NCBI RefSeq assembly: GCF_002812985.1 | Contig: NZ_PGCP01000004.1 | Coordinates: forward strand, 226,960-290,959 | Source: Aeromonas lusitana | GTDB lineage: Bacteria > Pseudomonadota > Gammaproteobacteria > Enterobacterales > Aeromonadaceae | DNA length: 64,000 nucleotides | Direction of reading: 5' to 3' | Shown here: positions 1 to 9,681 of the stretch, in pieces | Layout: each line of letters starts with the position of its first letter | How positions within the stretch are numbered: the stretch's first letter is position 1 | Translations under genes and position numbers: made by a program | Notes under the pieces: generated by a model | Database searches by the model: none | Seen by the model: only the letters and a program-made list of their open reading frames with translations | Told to the model about the DNA's origin: nothing

Positions 1-459
1 GACCAGGGTGAAATAGTCGCTCAAGCCGGCCTGGGCCAGATCCAGATTGCCGTTGGTGATCACCACCAGCGGGTAACGCTCGGCGAGGCGCGCCAGCAGG
101 GCGTGGGTCGCCCCACTCACCTCTATTTTTGAGCGCTCGGCGAGGAAGGCGGCAAACACCCGCTCGGCCTCCTGCTCGGCCTGCGTCGTCGCCATCCCTC
201 CCTGCACCAGGGCCTCGCGGATGCCATGCTGGCGCGCCAGGCTGACGTCGTGACGCAGTTCGGGATGGGCAAGCAAGAGATCGCGCTTGAGGGCGAGCCA
301 GCGCGGCTTGTCCAGCATGGCGGTGGCCAGGTATTCGCTGCGCAGATGGCTCAGCATCCACTGCTCGGCACGCGCAATGGCGTGACCGTTGTCATAGAGG
401 GTGTCGTCGAGATCGAACGAGATGGCGGCCACCGGCTGCCAACGGCGATAAAACTGCAT
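1..459 (-). CDS. yigB: HAD-family phosphatase YigB, 3' end cut by window edge
   Basis: Reading leftward from the ATG at 459 gives a haloacid dehalogenase hydrolase with motif I FDLDDTLYDN near residue 16 and motif II VITNGN near residue 130. The C-terminal part lies outside the window. YigB of E. coli dephosphorylates the riboflavin precursor 5-amino-6-(5-phosphoribitylamino)uracil; that role is known for the family and is inferred here from the motifs and from the position directly downstream of xerC, as in E. coli. The gene is the last visible member of the dapF-DUF484-xerC-yigB series. Other HAD phosphatases share these motifs, so substrate is not proven. Confidence 0.85.
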   Translation of the reverse strand, partial: MQFYRRWQPVAAISFDLDDTLYDNGHAIARAEQWMLSHLRSEYLATAMLDKPRWLALKRDLLLAHPELRHDVSLARQHGIREALVQGGMATTQAEQEAERVFAAFLAERSKIEVSGATHALLARLAERYPLVVITNGNLDLAQAGLSDYFTLV

Positions 460-493
460 GGGTTCTCCTCTGACGGGACGGCATGCCTGCCCC

Positions 494-556
494 TTATTCG
501 TTGTCCTCTGACCCCGGCTCCCGCTTGGCCCTCACGAGTTGGACGCTATCATTCCC
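494..556 (-). pseudogene. Degenerate copy of the xerC 3' end
   Basis: Downstream of the xerC stop, the minus strand again reads a C-terminus resembling XerC: DS, a short gap, RAKRE, then an acidic tail ending in E and a TAA stop at 496-494. Intact xerC ends [14 protein letters not shown]. The 14 bases tcccgcttggccct occur in both copies. The rest is strongly diverged, so this is the weakest of six such 3' ghost copies in the window. Confidence 0.5.
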
Positions 557-585
557 TCGGAATAGCAGGTCAACGCGATACCAGG

Positions 586-1566
586 TCACTCATCATCCGG
601 GGTCGAAGCATCCCGCTTGGCCCTGGGATGAGCACTGTCATACACCTTGGCGAGGTGCTGGAAATCGAGGTGGGTGTAGATCTGGGTGGTGGAGAGATCC
701 GCATGGCCCAGCAGTTCCTGCACCGCCCTCAGATCGCCAGAACTCTCCAGCATGTGGGTGGCGAAGCTGTGGCGCAACTTGTGGGGATGCACATGGGCGT
801 TGAGCGCCTGCTTGTTGCCCCAGCCATCGAGCCGCTCCTGCACGGATCGCGCCGACAGCCGCTGCTTGCGCTTGGAGACGAACAGCGCCTGCTCCTCATC
901 CCCCGCCAGCAGAGGCCTTATCTTGAGCCATTTTTGCAGCCACTCCACCGCCATCCGCCCCATGGGCAACACTCGCTCCCGGGAGCCCTTGCCGGTCACC
1001 CTGAGCTGGCGCTCGTCCAGCTTGATGTCCACCAGGTTGAGCCCCACCAGCTCGGCCAGACGCAGGCCGGAGGAGTACATCAGCTCCATGATGGCGCGAT
1101 CCCGCACCGCCAGCGGATCCTGCTCGTCTGTGATGTTGAGCAGCTGGTACATCTCGTCCACGTCGAGGTTCTTGGGCAACGGCCGCCCCTGCTTGGGGGT
1201 GACGATCCCCCTGGCCGGGTTGGCGACCAGCCGCCCCTGGCGCACCTGCCAGTCGCAGAAACTGCGCAGGGCCGAGACCTTGGTAGCGAGGGAGCGGGGA
1301 GCGAGCCCCCCCTTGTGCATCCTGGTCACCAGGCTGCGCACCTGGCTCGCCTCCAGCCTGGTCCAGTCGCTCAGGCCGAGGCGTACCAGCTCGGCTGTCA
1401 TGGCTTCCAGGTGCGCCTGATAGTTGCTGCGGGTATGGGGGCTGAGCTGACGCTCGACCCGCAGGTATTCGATAAAGGCCGCCAGCTCGTCGGCCAGCGC
1501 GGCCGGCAGGGGCTCGGCGACAGGGGGCTGCGCCTTGGTGGGGGATCTGGCCGGCGTCTTAGCCAC
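586..1566 (-). CDS. xerC: Tyrosine recombinase XerC
   Basis: A 326-residue tyrosine recombinase that with XerD resolves chromosome dimers at dif. The N-terminal SAM-like DNA-binding domain covers about residues 25-110 and the catalytic domain 130-310. The catalytic set is visible: R169 (SGLRLAEL), K193 (TGKGSRER), H262 and R265 ([12 protein letters not shown]), H288 ([11 protein letters not shown]) and nucleophile Y297 (IYTH). The start is taken as the GTG at 1566, which overlaps the stop of the upstream DUF484 gene; an open frame continues upstream but would read inside that gene. The overlap implies translational coupling. A degenerate second 3' end lies just downstream. Confidence 0.95.
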   Translation of the reverse strand: MAKTPARSPTKAQPPVAEPLPAALADELAAFIEYLRVERQLSPHTRSNYQAHLEAMTAELVRLGLSDWTRLEASQVRSLVTRMHKGGLAPRSLATKVSALRSFCDWQVRQGRLVANPARGIVTPKQGRPLPKNLDVDEMYQLLNITDEQDPLAVRDRAIMELMYSSGLRLAELVGLNLVDIKLDERQLRVTGKGSRERVLPMGRMAVEWLQKWLKIRPLLAGDEEQALFVSKRKQRLSARSVQERLDGWGNKQALNAHVHPHKLRHSFATHMLESSGDLRAVQELLGHADLSTTQIYTHLDFQHLAKVYDSAHPRAKRDASTPDDE

Positions 1567-2239
1567 GGACCAGCTCGGGCAGGCGCAGTTGCAGCAGACG
1601 GCCGAGCTGACCCAGCAGCAGGGTGTCGTTGTGAGGGGTGAAGTGGCTGGGATCCGAGCTCGCAAACGCCAGCACGCCCAGATCGCCAAGGCGCATCAGG
1701 GCAACAGAATTGACCAGAACATCGCTACCAAACAGTGATTGTTTCTCGCTCTGATTGAGTCGGCCGAAATAATAGTCTGTGCCAGGCAGGCGCTGGCCCA
1801 GCAGTTGGTCGAGCTGTTTGCCATCCGCCAGGAAACGCAGCTCCGGGCCGCTCAGCTGGAACTTCTTCGGGTTCAGCCAGAGCCGCAGCTCGGTCAGCCG
1901 CAGCCGCTGCACGAAGGCCTTGCCCATGGCCACGCTCAGCTCGAACAGGGTCTGGCAACCGTAGATCTCGCCATAGAGGTCCGCATAGACCCTGAAGATC
2001 CGCTCGTTCTCGCTGGCGACCCCCATCAGCTCGGTGATCTCCTGCTCCAGCTGCTCGATGCGCTCGCGCTGCCGGTCGAGCTGGCGCTCCACCAGGGAGA
2101 CGGTCCCCTTGCGCTCATGGGGAATGCGGATCCGGTCCAGCATGGCCCCGTGGCGCTGGAAAAACTCGGGATAACGGGCCAGGTACTCCAGCACTGTGGC
2201 TTCGTCCATCAGTGATTCCTGCCGTTTGAGTTCGCTCAT
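1559..2239 (-). CDS. DUF484 family protein (GAF-like), xerC neighbour
   Basis: A 226-residue protein of the DUF484 family, usually encoded between dapF and xerC in gammaproteobacteria (yigA position in E. coli). It has an N-terminal helical part ([17 protein letters not shown]), a coiled-coil stretch around residues 50-75 ([13 protein letters not shown]) and a GAF-like C-terminal domain. No function is established. The start is the ATG at 2239 ([10 protein letters not shown]), not the ATG 33 bases upstream, because the family begins close to the EATVLEYL segment. It overlaps xerC by eight bases. Confidence 0.85.
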   Translation of the reverse strand: MSELKRQESLMDEATVLEYLARYPEFFQRHGAMLDRIRIPHERKGTVSLVERQLDRQRERIEQLEQEITELMGVASENERIFRVYADLYGEIYGCQTLFELSVAMGKAFVQRLRLTELRLWLNPKKFQLSGPELRFLADGKQLDQLLGQRLPGTDYYFGRLNQSEKQSLFGSDVLVNSVALMRLGDLGVLAFASSDPSHFTPHNDTLLLGQLGRLLQLRLPELVRG

Positions 2240-2258
2240 AACTTGCTTGGTCCATTCG

Positions 2259-2278
2259 AAAAAGGGGCGCAAGGCCCC
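2259..2278 (-). terminator. Hairpin with T-run between dapF and DUF484
   Basis: On the minus strand GGGGC-CTTGC-GCCCC is followed by five T residues. It sits between dapF and the DUF484 gene in the same direction, so it could attenuate transcription inside the dapF-xerC cluster. Confidence 0.55.
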
Positions 2279-2327
2279 GACAATTGCTTGTGGCAGAGGG
2301 GCTTGCCGCCCCCCTTCATGATTCCGT

Positions 2328-3158
2328 CTACAGCTCTATCTGGCCATCGAACACATGCTCGGCCGGCCCCGTCATGTAAACCGGCTGGCCAGGCCCCTTC
2401 CAGGCGATGGTCAGCTTGCCCCCCGGCAGGGTGACGGTGACCCGCTCCTTGAGCTTGCCCTGGCTGATGCCGATCACCACGGCGGCGCAGGCGCCGGTGC
2501 CGCAGGCCAGGGTTTCCCCCACCCCGCGCTCGAACACCCGCAACTTGATCTCGGTGGCGTTGACCAGTTCCATGAAGCCGACGTTGACCCGCTCCGGGAA
2601 ACGCTCGTGGCGCTCCATGATGGGGCCCAGGGTCAGCACGGGCGCATCCGCCACCGAGGGGACCTCAATGACGCAGTGAGGGTTGCCCATGGAGACCACG
2701 CCACACATCACAGTATGCTCTTGTGCCCGCAGCAGGTAGGTTTTTTCCGCCTTCTGGGCACGGAATGGCACCTTGCCCGGTTCAAACTGGGGCACCCCCA
2801 TGTTGACCGTGACCTGATTCTCCCCCTCCAACTGAAGGGTGATGCGGCCGCGGGCCGTGCTGACCGCGATGCGATCCCGGTTCACCAGCCCCTTCAGGCG
2901 CACGAAGCGGGCGAAACAGCGCGCACCGTTACCGCACTGCTCCACCTCGCTGCCATCGGCATTGAAGATGCGGTAGTGAAAATCGAGCTCGGGATCATAG
3001 GGCGGCTCCACCAGCAGCAGCTGGTCGAAGCCGATGCCGAAATGGCGATCCGCCAGCTTCTTGATGATGTCGTTGCTGAAGAACACCTTCTGGGTGACGC
3101 CGTCCACCACCATGAAGTCATTCCCCAGCCCATGCATCTTGGAAAAATCTATCAACAT
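2328..3158 (-). CDS. dapF: Diaminopimelate epimerase DapF
   Basis: A 276-residue PLP-independent epimerase that interconverts LL- and meso-diaminopimelate, the last step before lysine and the source of the peptidoglycan cross-linking residue. The two catalytic cysteines are C75 (EQCGNGARC) and C219 ([11 protein letters not shown]). The N-terminus [11 protein letters not shown] is diagnostic. It lies downstream of lysA, which uses its product, so substrate supply and lysine formation are encoded together. Length equals the family norm (about 274). Confidence 0.97.
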   Translation of the reverse strand: MLIDFSKMHGLGNDFMVVDGVTQKVFFSNDIIKKLADRHFGIGFDQLLLVEPPYDPELDFHYRIFNADGSEVEQCGNGARCFARFVRLKGLVNRDRIAVSTARGRITLQLEGENQVTVNMGVPQFEPGKVPFRAQKAEKTYLLRAQEHTVMCGVVSMGNPHCVIEVPSVADAPVLTLGPIMERHERFPERVNVGFMELVNATEIKLRVFERGVGETLACGTGACAAVVIGISQGKLKERVTVTLPGGKLTIAWKGPGQPVYMTGPAEHVFDGQIEL

Positions 3159-3178
3159 CCTGCGTTCCTGTACCCTTT

Positions 3179-3246
3179 GGGCAGTAAATGCTCACCACAC
3201 CGGCGACTGGTCAACTGCTCACGCTCTCGACTCGGCGGAACGTCTG
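3179..3246 (-). pseudogene. Degenerate copy of the lysA 3' end
   Basis: The plus-strand text from gggcagtaaatgctcacc to cggaacgtct aligns almost without gaps to the end of lysA at 3273-3339. Read on the minus strand, the ghost encodes REREQL, a diverged segment, then GEHLLP; intact LysA ends REREQLADLWRGEHLLP. The ghost lacks the stop codon in that position. It fills the gap between lysA and dapF. Confidence 0.8.
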
Positions 3247-3269
3247 GAAAATTCCGTCACAGCCGGCGC

Positions 3270-4520
3270 TCAGGGCAGCAGGTGCTCGCCGCGCCAGAGA
3301 TCGGCTAACTGCTCGCGCTCCCGAATAAGGAACGCCTTGTCGCCGTCCACCAGCACCTCGGCCGCACGGGGACGGGTGTTGTAGTTGGACGCCATGGTGA
3401 AGCCGTAGGCACCGGCGGAGCGCACCGCCAGCAGCGAGCCCTCACCTATGGCCAGGGTACGTTCCTTACCGAGGAAGTCGCCGGTCTCACACACCGGGCC
3501 CACCACGTCGTACAGCGCCTTTTCGTGGTCGGTGCGGCTGTCCACTTCGATGATGTTCATCCAGGCGCCGTAGAGGGAGGGGCGCAGCAGATCGTTCATG
3601 CCGGCGTCGATCAGCGCGAAGTTACGGGTCTCGCCGGGCTTGAGGAACTCGACCCGGGTCAGCAGCACGCCCGCGTTGGCGACGATGGCCCGGCCCGGCT
3701 CGAACAGCAGGGTCAGCTTGCGACCCACCAGCTTCTGCTTGAGGGCCTCGGCATATTCGGTGGGGTGCGGCGGCTGCTCGGCACCGTAGTTGACCCCAAG
3801 GCCACCGCCCACGTCCAGGTGATGGATATGGATGCCTTCGGCGGCCAGCTCGTCGATGAGCCGCAGCAGCTTGTCCGCCGCTTCCATAAAGGGATTCAAT
3901 TCAGTGAGTTGAGAGCCGATGTGGCAATCCACCCCCTTGATCTCGATATGGGCCATGGCCGCCGCCTTGCGGTAGATGGCGGGGGCCTGCTCGATGGGGA
4001 TGCCGAACTTGTTCTGCTTGAGACCGGTGGAGATGTAGGGGTGAGTGCCCGCGTCTATGTCCGGGTTGACCCGCACCGACACTCGAGCCACCTTGCCCAT
4101 GCCGCCGGCCACCCGGTTCAGGCGCTCCAGCTCGGCTTCGGACTCCAGGTTGAAACAGAGGATCTCTTTTTCCAGGGCGAGGCGCATCTCGGCCTCGCTC
4201 TTGGCCACCCCGGAGAAGACCACCTTGGCCGGATCACCGCCAGCCGCCAGTACCCTGGACAACTCCCCGCCGGAGACGATGTCAAACCCGGACCCCAGAC
4301 GGGCCAGCAGGTTCAGCAGCGCCAGGTTGGAGTTGGCCTTGACCGCATAGCAGATCAGATGGGGGATATCGCCGGCCGCCTGATCGAAGGCGTGCCAGTG
4401 ACGCTCCAGGGTGGCGCGGGAGTAGACATAGAGCGGGGTGCCGTATTGTTCGGCAAGCTGCTGCAGGGGAAGCTGCTCGGCCTGAAGCTGGCCGTCGGCG
4501 TCGTAGTTAAAGTGATCCAA
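3270..4520 (-). CDS. lysA: Diaminopimelate decarboxylase LysA
   Basis: A 416-residue fold-III PLP enzyme that decarboxylates meso-diaminopimelate to L-lysine. The Schiff-base lysine is K61 in CYAVKANSN; the phosphate-binding glycine loop LDVGGGLGVNYG and the C-terminal active-site cysteine in VGPVCETGD are present. It follows lptM by 20 bases and precedes dapF, giving the order lptM-lysA-dapF-DUF484-xerC-yigB. E. coli carries lysA elsewhere. A partial second copy of its 3' end follows the stop codon. Confidence 0.97.
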   Translation of the reverse strand: MDHFNYDADGQLQAEQLPLQQLAEQYGTPLYVYSRATLERHWHAFDQAAGDIPHLICYAVKANSNLALLNLLARLGSGFDIVSGGELSRVLAAGGDPAKVVFSGVAKSEAEMRLALEKEILCFNLESEAELERLNRVAGGMGKVARVSVRVNPDIDAGTHPYISTGLKQNKFGIPIEQAPAIYRKAAAMAHIEIKGVDCHIGSQLTELNPFMEAADKLLRLIDELAAEGIHIHHLDVGGGLGVNYGAEQPPHPTEYAEALKQKLVGRKLTLLFEPGRAIVANAGVLLTRVEFLKPGETRNFALIDAGMNDLLRPSLYGAWMNIIEVDSRTDHEKALYDVVGPVCETGDFLGKERTLAIGEGSLLAVRSAGAYGFTMASNYNTRPRAAEVLVDGDKAFLIREREQLADLWRGEHLLP

Positions 4521-4540
4521 GGGGGCGGTTCCTTCCTAAT

Positions 4541-4750
4541 TTATTGCGGCGCGGTCTCAGAGGCCGGTTTGGCGGTCGCAGGCGAGGTGGCTTGCGGTGT
4601 ACTCTCTGTCTTGGACGGAGCAGGCTTTGGCTGCTCGGCGGGAGCGGGTTGCTCGGGCGGCGGCATGTAAAGCGGCCCCGTCAGACCACAGGCGCCCAAC
4701 CCAAGGGACAGAAATGCGGCCAACAGGCACTTGGTGAACTGGGTAGTCAT
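4541..4750 (-). CDS. lptM: LPS-assembly lipoprotein LptM (YifL)
   Basis: A 69-residue lipoprotein. Residues 1-20 form a type II signal peptide with lipobox LGAC, so C21 would be lipidated; GLTGPLYMPPP follows immediately, as in the YifL/LptM family. The remainder is Pro/Ala/Lys/Thr-rich and probably disordered. In E. coli LptM binds the LptDE translocon and helps its oxidative maturation. It heads the minus-strand lysA-dapF cluster and diverges from cyaY across 73 bases. Confidence 0.85.
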   Translation of the reverse strand: MTTQFTKCLLAAFLSLGLGACGLTGPLYMPPPEQPAPAEQPKPAPSKTESTPQATSPATAKPASETAPQ

Positions 4751-4823
4751 AATGGTTCGCTGCGAAAAAATTTTTGGCCCTCTATAATCGCACTCACATT
4801 GTTAAAAGCAACAGGATAAACCG

Positions 4824-5138
4824 ATGAAGGATCACGAGTATCACGCCCTGACCGACGCCTTTTTCCAGTATGTGGAGGACGTCATCGACGAGGGGTATCC
4901 GGATATCGACTGTGAACGGGCCGGCGGTGTGCTGACCTTGAGTTTCGAGAACAAGACCAAGGTCATCATCAACAAGCAGGAACCCCTGCACCAGGTCTGG
5001 GTCGCCACCCGGGAGAACGGCTTCCACTTCGAGCTGCGCGGTGAAAGCTGGATAGACAACCGCTTCGGCGAGGAGCTCAAGGCCCTGCTGACCCGGGCCT
5101 GTACCACCCAGGCCGGCGAGCCAGTGGTCTTCCCATGA
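4824..5138 (+). CDS. cyaY: Frataxin homologue CyaY
   Basis: A 104-residue frataxin with the acidic first helix (YVEDVIDEGYPDIDCE) that binds iron and the cysteine desulfurase IscS, then the beta-sheet with TKVIINKQEPLHQVW and GFHFEL. It modulates Fe-S cluster assembly in the cytoplasm. The stop overlaps the next start in ATGA, so it is translationally coupled to the esterase gene. Confidence 0.95.
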   Translation: MKDHEYHALTDAFFQYVEDVIDEGYPDIDCERAGGVLTLSFENKTKVIINKQEPLHQVWVATRENGFHFELRGESWIDNRFGEELKALLTRACTTQAGEPVVFP

Positions 5139-5788
5139 TAGACCTGCACCCCGACGGCGCCCGCCATGCGGTGATCTGGCTGCACGGACTGGGGGATTCA
5201 GGCGCGGGCCTGGCACCCCTGGTGGACGCGCTCGACCTGCCCACCTCCCTGCCGGTGCGCCACCTGCTGCCGGACGCCCCCGAGCGGCCCATCACCATCA
5301 ACATGGGCCACAAGATGCGCGGCTGGTACGACATCCGCAGCTTCGAGCAGCCGGAAGATCGCGCCGTGGAGTCCCATGTGCGGGAATCTGCCGCCAGCAT
5401 CCAGGGCCTGCTGGAGCGACTGATCGCCGAGGGCTTCGCCCCCGAGCGCATCGTGCTGGCGGGCTTCTCCCAGGGGGGCGTCATCGCCTCCTTCACCGCC
5501 CTGCGCTGCCCCCAGACCCTGGCGGGCCTGCTCTGCATGTCCACCTATCTGGCGGCGCCGGACGCCCTGCTCGGCGAGATGAGCGAGGCTGCCCGCAGCC
5601 TGCCCATCTGCTACATGCACGGCATCTATGACGACGTGGTGGCGCTCTCCATGGGTTGGGAGGCGAAGAACCGGCTGGAAGCGGCCGGGCTCGCGCTTGA
5701 GTGGCACGAGTACCCCATGCGTCACGAGATCTGCCGGCCCCAGCTGGCCGACATCCGCGCCTGGCTGCTGGCCCGACTCGGCGCCTGA
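5135..5788 (+). CDS. Phospholipase/carboxylesterase-type alpha/beta hydrolase
   Basis: A 217-residue alpha/beta hydrolase of the carboxylesterase/acyl-protein thioesterase family. The nucleophile is S112 in GFSQGG; the acid is probably D166 or D167 (HGIYDDVV) and the base H197 (YPMRHEIC). The oxyanion region WLHGLGDSG is near residue 15. No signal peptide, so cytoplasmic. It overlaps cyaY by four bases, and a terminator follows 17 bases after the stop. Physiological substrate is unknown. Confidence 0.85.
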   Translation: MIDLHPDGARHAVIWLHGLGDSGAGLAPLVDALDLPTSLPVRHLLPDAPERPITINMGHKMRGWYDIRSFEQPEDRAVESHVRESAASIQGLLERLIAEGFAPERIVLAGFSQGGVIASFTALRCPQTLAGLLCMSTYLAAPDALLGEMSEAARSLPICYMHGIYDDVVALSMGWEAKNRLEAAGLALEWHEYPMRHEICRPQLADIRAWLLARLGA

Positions 5789-5804
5789 CCAGCCTGGACA
5801 AGAC

Positions 5805-5831
5805 AACGGCCTGCATCTGCAGGCCGTTTTT
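5805..5831 (+). terminator. Rho-independent terminator of cyaY-esterase
   Basis: Stem aacggcctgca / tgcaggccgtt with a two-base apparent loop, followed by a T-run. It lies between the convergent esterase and cyaA genes. Confidence 0.85.
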
Positions 5832-5860
5832 GTTTCTATCGCTCACAATTCAGCGGAATT

Positions 5861-8380
5861 TTATCCCACCTCGCGCGCATGTCCCGGATTATCCCGCTGC
5901 GGACTCTGGCTGCGGTAGGGGATCACCTCTAGTTCATCGCCCATCTGCACGATTTCATAGTACTGGGGCAGGTTGAAGTTGCTGAACTGGCCCGCGTCGC
6001 TGAAGCGCTCGTGACCCGAGGTGTAGAAGCGGTTCACCCCCTGCACCAGCTCGTCCTTGTTGCCGGCGAAGTGCTGGTAGATCTCCACCCGGTTCGCCTC
6101 GTCCAGGATATAGATGTTGGTGCCCGCATCCCGGGTGTCGAAGAAGAACTGCACCAGCCCCTCGCTCGCGTAGGCGTCGACGATGCCGGGCAGGTGCTGG
6201 CTGTGGGTCTTGTCCAGACGCAGCGGCAGGTGATCCAGCTTGTTGTGGGAGATGTGGCGGTAGAAGTCGATGGCGTTTTCCAGCTTCTTAACCGAGACAC
6301 CGCGCCGCTCGAAGAAGATGCCGTACTTCTCCTTGCCGAGCGCCAGCGTCTTGACCAGCTGCTGCTTGTCACGGGCGAGGCGCAGCTCTATGCACTCGGC
6401 CACCAACTGCTGGAAGCGGGATCGCACCAGGGAGCGGAAGTGCTGGCTGTAACAGAACACCTCTATCATCTCGGGAGCCGCGGCATCCTGGTGCATCTTG
6501 CCGAGTATGGTGGTGAGGGCATCCACCACCGCCTCTTCCCCCTGGAAGTGCAAGGTACGGATCTCGCTCCAGGAGTTGCGATAGACCAGATCCACAGAGC
6601 CCACCAGGCACTCCTGATTGCGGCCGAACGAGAAGACGTCGGCGGCGTTGGCATCGAACTCGATCACCTGCCCCACCCAGTGGCTGGACGGATCCGTCTC
6701 CAGATTGAGGAAGATGGAGAGCTGACGGATCTCGCAGGGGCGACTCAGGGCCAGGTTGGTGGCGCGCGGATACTTGACCGGGAAGGTGCCGGACAGATCG
6801 CGACAGAACTGGTGCAGGTTGTCGATGTGCAGATCCGAGCCCTGATTGAACAGGTGCACCCGGGACTGGGGCGTCATCAGGCCATTGAAGTAGGCCCAGG
6901 AGATCAGCTTGCTGATGTAGCCGTTATATTCGAGCGGTGCCCGGCCTATGATGTCCACCGGTTCGAGCGAGTGCTTGTAGAGATACCAGCCAGCGCGGTT
7001 CAGGCGACCGTGGGGCACCTGCACGAAGCTGAGATCCGGCTCGCTCAAGTCAGGCGCTATCTTGAGGTTGATGCGCTGTACCTTGCCCGGCAGGCTCTCG
7101 AACGCAGCGTAGAGCTTGCGCGACAAGATGCCGATGTCTTCCGGGTTGATGGACTCGCTGATGTTGTTGCGCCGTGCGAACTGGATGAGGTTGCGGTAGC
7201 TCTGCATCAGGGCTTCCAGCAACTCGGCATAGGCTACCTTGACGTCCTCGACCTTCCACTCCTGGCGATGATCCAGGTGATGCAGCCGCTCCGGGCTCCA
7301 GCCCCAGTAGGAGACCAGCTGGGCCATCTGCTCCCGGCGCCAGCTCGGGCTGTGCTCTTCCTTCGGATGGCTCAGGCCGTCACACACCTTGAGGTAGAAA
7401 CAGCGGCGCACCAGATCGAGACGCTGCATGTCACCGATGGACTTGAGGTAGTTGGTCACCTTGTCCAGCATCAGGCAGTAGTTGTCGAGCCGGTAGTGCA
7501 TCCCCTCGTTGTGCTGGAACCAGTCGCGACTGGTCACCGACAGCAGGCGGGTGTTGGGATACTCGTGGGAATAGGCTTCCATCAGGAGCGACTTGAGCAC
7601 CGCCTTGTAGGGGGAGTCGATGCCCTTGTAGAGCTGCCAGAGGGCGGAGCCGAAGTACTCCTCGGCCGGAATGCGGTTGAAGCCGCCCAGATCGAGCCAG
7701 TCGTCCTGACTCAGCTTGCCATGGGCAAACAGGCCACTCACATACTCGTCGTAGTGATCGTCATATTCCGCAGGCACCAGATACCAGAGCAGGCGTTTGC
7801 CGGCGATGTGCATGGCGCTGCGGTAGAACTCATCGAGCAGCAGCAGGTGCTGGGCGCTGCCGCAGCTCTCTCCCTGCATCTGGGCATCGTTGCGCTGGCG
7901 GAACTTGTCCTCGGGGATCAGGAAGAAGTTGAGATCGACCCCGCGCTGTTCGGCCCATTTGGAGAGCAGTTGGCACTTCTGATCCAGCAGGGCGAGCCGC
8001 TCCTGCGACAAACCCGCCACGTGGCAGACCCAGATGTCGAGATCCGAGTGGCAGCACTGGCCGATGGAGGAGGTGCTGCCCATGGAGTAGAGGCCCTGGA
8101 TCGCCTTGTCATGGGTGTTGAGCCCCCCCTGACAGTTGGCGCTCTGACACAAATCCTGGATGAAGACCTGCTGGGCATCGCTTGCGACAAAACTCCAGAT
8201 ACCATGAGGCACATCCCCCGCCACATAACCGGGCAAGAGAGGATGATTGAAGTGCAGCATGACGGGCAGCAGCTGGAAGACCTGCTGCCCATAGCGACTC
8301 ATGAGATCCAGCGCCCGCTGCGTCTTGAGACGATTAAGCTCGTCGTAGCGCGCCACCAGCGTGTCGAGTTTTACCAGCAA
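5861..8380 (-). CDS. cyaA: Class I adenylate cyclase CyaA
   Basis: An 839-residue class I adenylate cyclase that makes cAMP for CRP. The catalytic half is N-terminal ([21 protein letters not shown], with the nucleotidyltransferase GS...DLD pattern); the C-terminal half is the regulatory domain. The start is taken as the TTG at 8380 because the 27-residue stretch from there to the ALDLM motif is exactly the length of E. coli CyaA, which also begins with TTG, and GGTAGG stands upstream. An open frame continues to a TTG at 8434. A weak start would limit cAMP output. It diverges from hemC. Confidence 0.95.
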   Translation of the reverse strand: MLVKLDTLVARYDELNRLKTQRALDLMSRYGQQVFQLLPVMLHFNHPLLPGYVAGDVPHGIWSFVASDAQQVFIQDLCQSANCQGGLNTHDKAIQGLYSMGSTSSIGQCCHSDLDIWVCHVAGLSQERLALLDQKCQLLSKWAEQRGVDLNFFLIPEDKFRQRNDAQMQGESCGSAQHLLLLDEFYRSAMHIAGKRLLWYLVPAEYDDHYDEYVSGLFAHGKLSQDDWLDLGGFNRIPAEEYFGSALWQLYKGIDSPYKAVLKSLLMEAYSHEYPNTRLLSVTSRDWFQHNEGMHYRLDNYCLMLDKVTNYLKSIGDMQRLDLVRRCFYLKVCDGLSHPKEEHSPSWRREQMAQLVSYWGWSPERLHHLDHRQEWKVEDVKVAYAELLEALMQSYRNLIQFARRNNISESINPEDIGILSRKLYAAFESLPGKVQRINLKIAPDLSEPDLSFVQVPHGRLNRAGWYLYKHSLEPVDIIGRAPLEYNGYISKLISWAYFNGLMTPQSRVHLFNQGSDLHIDNLHQFCRDLSGTFPVKYPRATNLALSRPCEIRQLSIFLNLETDPSSHWVGQVIEFDANAADVFSFGRNQECLVGSVDLVYRNSWSEIRTLHFQGEEAVVDALTTILGKMHQDAAAPEMIEVFCYSQHFRSLVRSRFQQLVAECIELRLARDKQQLVKTLALGKEKYGIFFERRGVSVKKLENAIDFYRHISHNKLDHLPLRLDKTHSQHLPGIVDAYASEGLVQFFFDTRDAGTNIYILDEANRVEIYQHFAGNKDELVQGVNRFYTSGHERFSDAGQFSNFNLPQYYEIVQMGDELEVIPYRSQSPQRDNPGHAREVG

Positions 8381-8439
8381 TGCCCTACCTATTACGGGGA
8401 AGAGAAATGACGCACCAAAACGGGGAGACGTCAAAAAAG

Positions 8440-8455
8440 TGTGATCATGTTAACA
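8440..8455. promoter_or_regulatory. Candidate CRP-cAMP site upstream of cyaA
   Basis: TGTGA-TCATGT-TAACA matches nine of ten positions of the CRP half-sites TGTGA-N6-TCACA. It is 60 bases upstream of the cyaA TTG start. In E. coli CRP represses cyaA from such a site, so feedback control is the likely role; this is inference. Confidence 0.6.
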
Positions 8456-8584
8456 ATGCAAACTGCCGTGGTAAACAAGCCCGCACACAATCACCGGATT
8501 ATTTCTGACGGGTCCCGTAACGGTATCATTGGAAAGCAATAAACATAAATATTTTCATATAGTTAGAATATATTTTTGCCTTAA

Positions 8585-8599
8585 TGAAAATCATTTTCA
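8585..8599. promoter_or_regulatory. Candidate Fur box upstream of hemC
   Basis: TGAAAATCATTTTCA is a 7-1-7 inverted repeat that agrees with TGATAAT-n-ATTATCA at 12 of 14 positions. It lies about 107 bases before the hemC ATG, next to a very AT-rich stretch (8540-8582) that probably holds the promoter. Confidence 0.6.
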
Positions 8600-8705
8600 G
8601 CCACCTTTTTTGAACCTGCCCCCGCTTTTGCCGGCTGCGCCATGAAAGCCCCTGCAAAGGGTGGTAAGATCGTTTTCCTTACTAAAGATGAAACAACTGA
8701 TTGAT

Positions 8706-9635
8706 ATGGCAGCCCGAACCCTGAAAATCGCCACTCGCAAGAGCCCACTGGCCCTGTGGCAGGCCAACTTTGTGAAAGATCGGCTGGAGGCCCTCTATCC
8801 CGATCTGCTGGTCGAACTGGTGCCCATGAGCACTCAGGGTGACAAGATCCTGGATACACCGCTGGCCAAGGTTGGCGGCAAGGGCCTGTTCGTCAAGGAG
8901 CTGGAGACTGCCATGCTGGAGGGGCGTGCCGACATCGCCGTCCACTCCATGAAAGACGTGCCGGTGGATTTCCCTGAGGGGCTCGGCCTGCACACCATCT
9001 GCGAGCGGGAAGATCCCCGCGATGCCTTCGTTTCCAACCGTTTCAAGCAGATAGACGAGCTGCCTCAGGGCGCCGTGGTCGGCACCTCCAGCCTGCGCCG
9101 CCAGTGTCAGCTGCGCGCCGCCCGCCCGGATCTGGTGATCCGCGACCTGCGTGGCAACGTCAACACCCGTCTCGCCAAGCTGGATGCCGGTGAGTACGAC
9201 GCCATCATACTCGCCGCCGCCGGTCTGAAACGGCTGGAGATGAGCCACCGCATCACCGCCTTCATCGAGCCGGAGCAGAGTCTGCCCGCCAACGGTCAGG
9301 GCGCCGTCGGCATCGAGTGTCGCGTCGACGATCACGAGTTGCACGCCCTGCTGGCACCGCTCGAACACGCCGAAACCCGGATACGGGTGCTGACCGAACG
9401 CGCCATGAACCGCGCCCTGCAGGGTGGCTGCCAGGTGCCCATCGGTGCCTATGCCCTGGTGCAAGGGGATGAGGTCTGGTTGCGTGGCCTGGTGGGCAGC
9501 CCGGATGGTACCCAGGTGATCCGTGACGAGATCCGCGGCCCCCTGAGCGAGGGTGAAGCCCTCGGTCATGCCCTGGCCCAGCGCCTGCTGGCCGATGGTG
9601 CCGACGTTATCCTGGCCGAGGTGTACCGCGCATGA
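8706..9635 (+). CDS. hemC: Porphobilinogen deaminase HemC
   Basis: A 309-residue hydroxymethylbilane synthase that joins four porphobilinogen units. The dipyrromethane-cofactor cysteine is C242 in [10 protein letters not shown], the same number as in E. coli, which supports the ATG at 8706 even though no good Shine-Dalgarno stands before it. Alternatives are the ATG at 8688 and the GTG at 8661. Substrate-binding arginines lie in [11 protein letters not shown] and [10 protein letters not shown]. It opens hemCDXY and diverges from cyaA, as in enterics. Confidence 0.95.
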   Translation: MAARTLKIATRKSPLALWQANFVKDRLEALYPDLLVELVPMSTQGDKILDTPLAKVGGKGLFVKELETAMLEGRADIAVHSMKDVPVDFPEGLGLHTICEREDPRDAFVSNRFKQIDELPQGAVVGTSSLRRQCQLRAARPDLVIRDLRGNVNTRLAKLDAGEYDAIILAAAGLKRLEMSHRITAFIEPEQSLPANGQGAVGIECRVDDHELHALLAPLEHAETRIRVLTERAMNRALQGGCQVPIGAYALVQGDEVWLRGLVGSPDGTQVIRDEIRGPLSEGEALGHALAQRLLADGADVILAEVYRA

Positions 9636-9681
9636 AGGCAGGCCGACTGGCCATCTCGTCCCTGCCGCTGAGGGGGATCTG

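Noticed and set aside
6011..8410. 799-codon open frame on the plus strand opposite cyaA
   Set aside because: It is the antisense shadow of a high-GC gene; its composition is that of reversed codons and cyaA is certain on the other strand.
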